From positions 2,836,501 to 2,900,500 of the forward strand of contig NZ_CP075189.1 of NCBI RefSeq assembly GCF_020510565.1: a stretch of 64,000 nucleotides of DNA, written 5' to 3'. The position numbers and the translations under genes were made by a program. Below the pieces are notes generated by a model. It did not search any database, had not been told where the DNA came from, and worked only from the letters and a program-made list of their open reading frames with translations. Below are positions 62,091-64,000 of this stretch, piece after piece (the first letter of the stretch is position 1; every line of letters starts with the position of its first letter). The stretch comes from Ferribacterium limneticum (GTDB lineage Bacteria; Pseudomonadota; Gammaproteobacteria; Burkholderiales; Rhodocyclaceae).

Positions 62091-63038
62091 ATGCCTCGTC
62101 GCCTCTATATGCCCATTGAAGTCCTTGAGTCAATCAAGAAACATATCAGCGCTTCCATTCCGAAGGCGGTCGATGGATTTATGTCCGCGAATGAAGACGA
62201 GGACACTATGACCGGACAGTTCGGCGCCTGTCTGCGGACAGGCACGCATATTGTCAACGTTGAGAATGCTGAAATTGATGGTCCGTGGAAATGGTCAATT
62301 GACTATACGAAATTTCGCGGAAGGGGAAAGGACGCCACTGAAAGCTTCGTTGGCGCAGACGGAATCATTGAATTGTCAATTGATTGGTCCGGCCGAAAAG
62401 AAACGAAGGCACTTCTCTTCCAGGCAAAAATGGATTGGCAATCAGACAAGTCACTGCTCCAGCAAGCAATCCTCCTATCGACCTGGCGCGAAGCGTCGCT
62501 CTTCATTAATTACACTGAAACCGCGATTGAGGCGCTTTCAATTGACGCTGTTCTCAGAAGCAGGGGCGTACGCTCGGACGCAAAGGATATATTGCCGCTT
62601 GCGGACGCACTAACGGATTATTTCCTGCAATGTAAGATTGGCAGTACAGATTTGGCGTACGACGCCGTGGCTCGACAATTGCGATGGAGGGCTGGGAATG
62701 GCGTCACCGTGGCCACGCAGTTTTCTATTCCTCATCGTCTTCGAGTAAAAGTGAAGGCTCCAGGATACAAGCATAAACTTGAGTGGAACAAATTAATTCC
62801 AAAATCGGAAATTCACTCACACAGAATGGCGGTCGAGCCCGATGAGTTGATAGCACCTCTTCTGACCTCCGATGTGCCAGAAATCAAGAAACAAATGCAA
62901 GCTATTAGTTCTGCATATCACCCTGACAAGCTCGGAAAAATGGACCAACTGTCAATGGATCTAATAAATCGGAGGATGCAGGAGTTCAATGAGGTGTTTT
63001 CTGCGATTAAGGCCAAGGCTAAGCCGCGTGTTGGCTAA
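62091..63038 (+). CDS. Predicted PD-(D/E)XK nuclease fused to a C-terminal J-domain
   Basis: A 315-residue protein. The middle (about residues 35-140) has the nuclease pattern Glu-rich helix (NEDEDTMTGQF), Asp90 in GADGIIELSID and Gln111-X-Lys113 in LLFQAKM, as in Mrr-like enzymes. The C-terminal 55 residues look like a J-domain: EIKKQMQAISSAYHPDK with HPD at 277-279, then LINRRMQEFNEVFSAIKA. J-domains bind Hsp70 (DnaK). I choose ATG 62091 (MPRRLYMP), downstream of a promoter-like site; a GTG at 61941 would add a hydrophobic extension. It is 67 bases upstream of an FRG-domain gene. Probable defence gene (inference). Confidence 0.65.
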   Translation: MPRRLYMPIEVLESIKKHISASIPKAVDGFMSANEDEDTMTGQFGACLRTGTHIVNVENAEIDGPWKWSIDYTKFRGRGKDATESFVGADGIIELSIDWSGRKETKALLFQAKMDWQSDKSLLQQAILLSTWREASLFINYTETAIEALSIDAVLRSRGVRSDAKDILPLADALTDYFLQCKIGSTDLAYDAVARQLRWRAGNGVTVATQFSIPHRLRVKVKAPGYKHKLEWNKLIPKSEIHSHRMAVEPDELIAPLLTSDVPEIKKQMQAISSAYHPDKLGKMDQLSMDLINRRMQEFNEVFSAIKAKAKPRVG

Positions 63039-63051
63039 CCGGTCATTGCAA

Positions 63052-63070
63052 CGGACGCCTTCGGCGTCCG
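63052..63070. other. Perfect 8-base hairpin between the nuclease and FRG genes
   Basis: CGGACGCC-TTC-GGCGTCCG is a perfect stem with a 3-base loop, 13 bases after the nuclease stop. No T-run follows on either strand. It may limit read-through into the FRG gene or stabilise the upstream message. Confidence 0.6.
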
Positions 63071-63105
63071 CTGAATTTCGAAGTTATACCTTCCAGGCCG
63101 ATCCA

Positions 63106-64000
63106 ATGAGCATAGTCACCAAGAGATTCCAAAACGCTAAAGGCGCAATTGCTTTTCTTGAATCCTTAGCCCATGAATCGAACGACACCATAGTGTTTCG
63201 GGGACATGAGAAGAGTGAGTATCGCTTGGTAAATACGTGGCAACGGCACCGAACCGTTTTGCACGAACCATGGAATACTGATATCGACGAAACGCTTATG
63301 GCGTACAAGGTTGGATTAGAAAAACTAGGAATAAAATCCTTTGACCATACCAATAGATTCGAAGCGCTAGAACATGGGCGCCATCATGGTGTTCCGACGC
63401 CGTGCCTAGATTTTTCCTACTCGCCATATGTCGCACTATTTTTTGCTTTCAATGGCGTCCGCGTACCAAGGGGAAAAAAGAAACCGTATTCAGTGGTTTA
63501 TGCACTCAACGTCAACCAACTTGCAGAGGCGAGAGCAAAAGAACAGCATGACCCAAGGACCAATAGCGATGCTCTCTATAGCACATTCCGTAATTTTCAA
63601 TGGCCCAAGCAGGAATATCTTGAAAACGGATTTCCTGCAAATACACTTCAATTTATCCCATTTCCCGGAGCCGCGAACAAACGGATGCAACGCCAGCTTG
63701 GCTGCCTAATTTACGACACGCTCTGGTATAGCCATATGGGTCTTAAAGACCTTGAGGAGTACATTGAAGTCAGATCTGAGACGCCATTTTTTGATGGCAC
63801 AAAAACGCTGCCGGGAAAGCCAATCCTTACGAAGATTTTTATAAACCAATTTGCAGTATCAGATGTGTTTTCCCGGTTGGAGCTAATGAATATTACGGGT
63901 GGCAACCTCTACGACAGTGCAGATGGAGTAGTCCTCGACATCAAAAATGCATACAACTACAACCCAAAGTTTTCCTATCTACGAGATGTCGATCTACCCG
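63106..64000 (+). CDS. FRG-domain protein (3' end beyond window)
   Basis: At least 298 residues, open to the right edge. The N-terminal FRG domain shows TIVFRGHEKSEYRL (Phe31-Arg32-Gly33) and later HHGVPTPCLDFSYSPYVALFFAF, both family hallmarks. FRG proteins are common in phages, islands and defence loci; an enzymatic role is suspected but not settled. ATG 63106 has only a weak ribosome-binding site. Following the J-domain nuclease in the same direction, it may form a two-gene system with it. Confidence 0.85.
   Translation, partial: MSIVTKRFQNAKGAIAFLESLAHESNDTIVFRGHEKSEYRLVNTWQRHRTVLHEPWNTDIDETLMAYKVGLEKLGIKSFDHTNRFEALEHGRHHGVPTPCLDFSYSPYVALFFAFNGVRVPRGKKKPYSVVYALNVNQLAEARAKEQHDPRTNSDALYSTFRNFQWPKQEYLENGFPANTLQFIPFPGAANKRMQRQLGCLIYDTLWYSHMGLKDLEEYIEVRSETPFFDGTKTLPGKPILTKIFINQFAVSDVFSRLELMNITGGNLYDSADGVVLDIKNAYNYNPKFSYLRDVDLP

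Overview
The window looks like chromosomal DNA of an aromatic-compound-degrading, probably facultatively denitrifying betaproteobacterium. The style of the housekeeping-type genes (class I ketol-acid reductoisomerase, pyruvate carboxylase, MoaA) would fit Rhodocyclales, but the genus is an inference and was not tested. I see no rRNA, tRNA, CRISPR array or intact insertion sequence.

Layout. (1) 1-8065, minus strand: a catabolic operon of a plant-type ferredoxin reductase, a VOC enzyme, and a four-gene envelope module (DUF1302 barrel, DUF1329 protein, YCF48-like protein, RND/MMPL transporter). The transporter runs off the left edge. (2) 8467-16970: regulators (two LysR genes, one LysR pseudogene, one TetR) and redox genes (isochorismatase-like hydrolase, two pirins, an Old Yellow Enzyme, a cytochrome b561). 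(3) 17173-30776: a G+C-richer block of integrative-conjugative-element (ICE) genes: AlpA, an AcaB/DUF1845-like protein, a GHKL ATPase, a TOPRIM protein, a DUF932 protein, an S24 repressor-like protein, an FlhD/FlhC-like activator pair, TraI-like and TraD-like proteins, and a DUF4400 protein. No integrase or mating-pore genes are present, so it is probably a remnant. (4) 31256-34072: cargo with two PD-(D/E)XK-type nucleases, a DUF4124 protein, a YHYH protein and a thermonuclease. (5) 34119-41288, minus strand: TauE-like permease, moaA, ilvC, nitroreductase and pyruvate carboxylase. (6) 41439-56379, minus strand: one tightly packed operon of about 15 kb that begins with a second copy of the four-gene envelope module. 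It continues with a FAH-family enzyme, an extradiol-type dioxygenase, a three-gene molybdenum enzyme set related to pyrogallol-phloroglucinol transhydroxylase/resorcinol hydroxylase, and a two-subunit CoA-transferase. It ends at a strong terminator, and a divergent GntR gene lies upstream. (7) 57857-64000: a probable signalling/defence region with an E2-like/SEC-C protein divergent from a two-component system, then a PD-(D/E)XK nuclease fused to a J-domain, and an FRG-domain gene cut by the right edge.

How the genes may work together (inference). The large operon reads as a complete uptake-and-degradation unit. The envelope module brings a hydrophobic or aromatic substrate across the envelope. 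A molybdenum hydroxylase/transhydroxylase rearranges or adds ring hydroxyls without O2. A type I extradiol dioxygenase opens the ring, a FAH-type enzyme processes the product, and a CoA-transferase passes an oxo-acid to central metabolism. Combining an oxygen-independent ring hydroxylase with an O2-dependent ring cleaver in one operon, with an extra N-terminal domain on the molybdenum subunit, is the most unusual metabolic feature here. The other two places worth close study are the E2-like protein divergent from a two-component system, and the J-domain nuclease next to the FRG gene.
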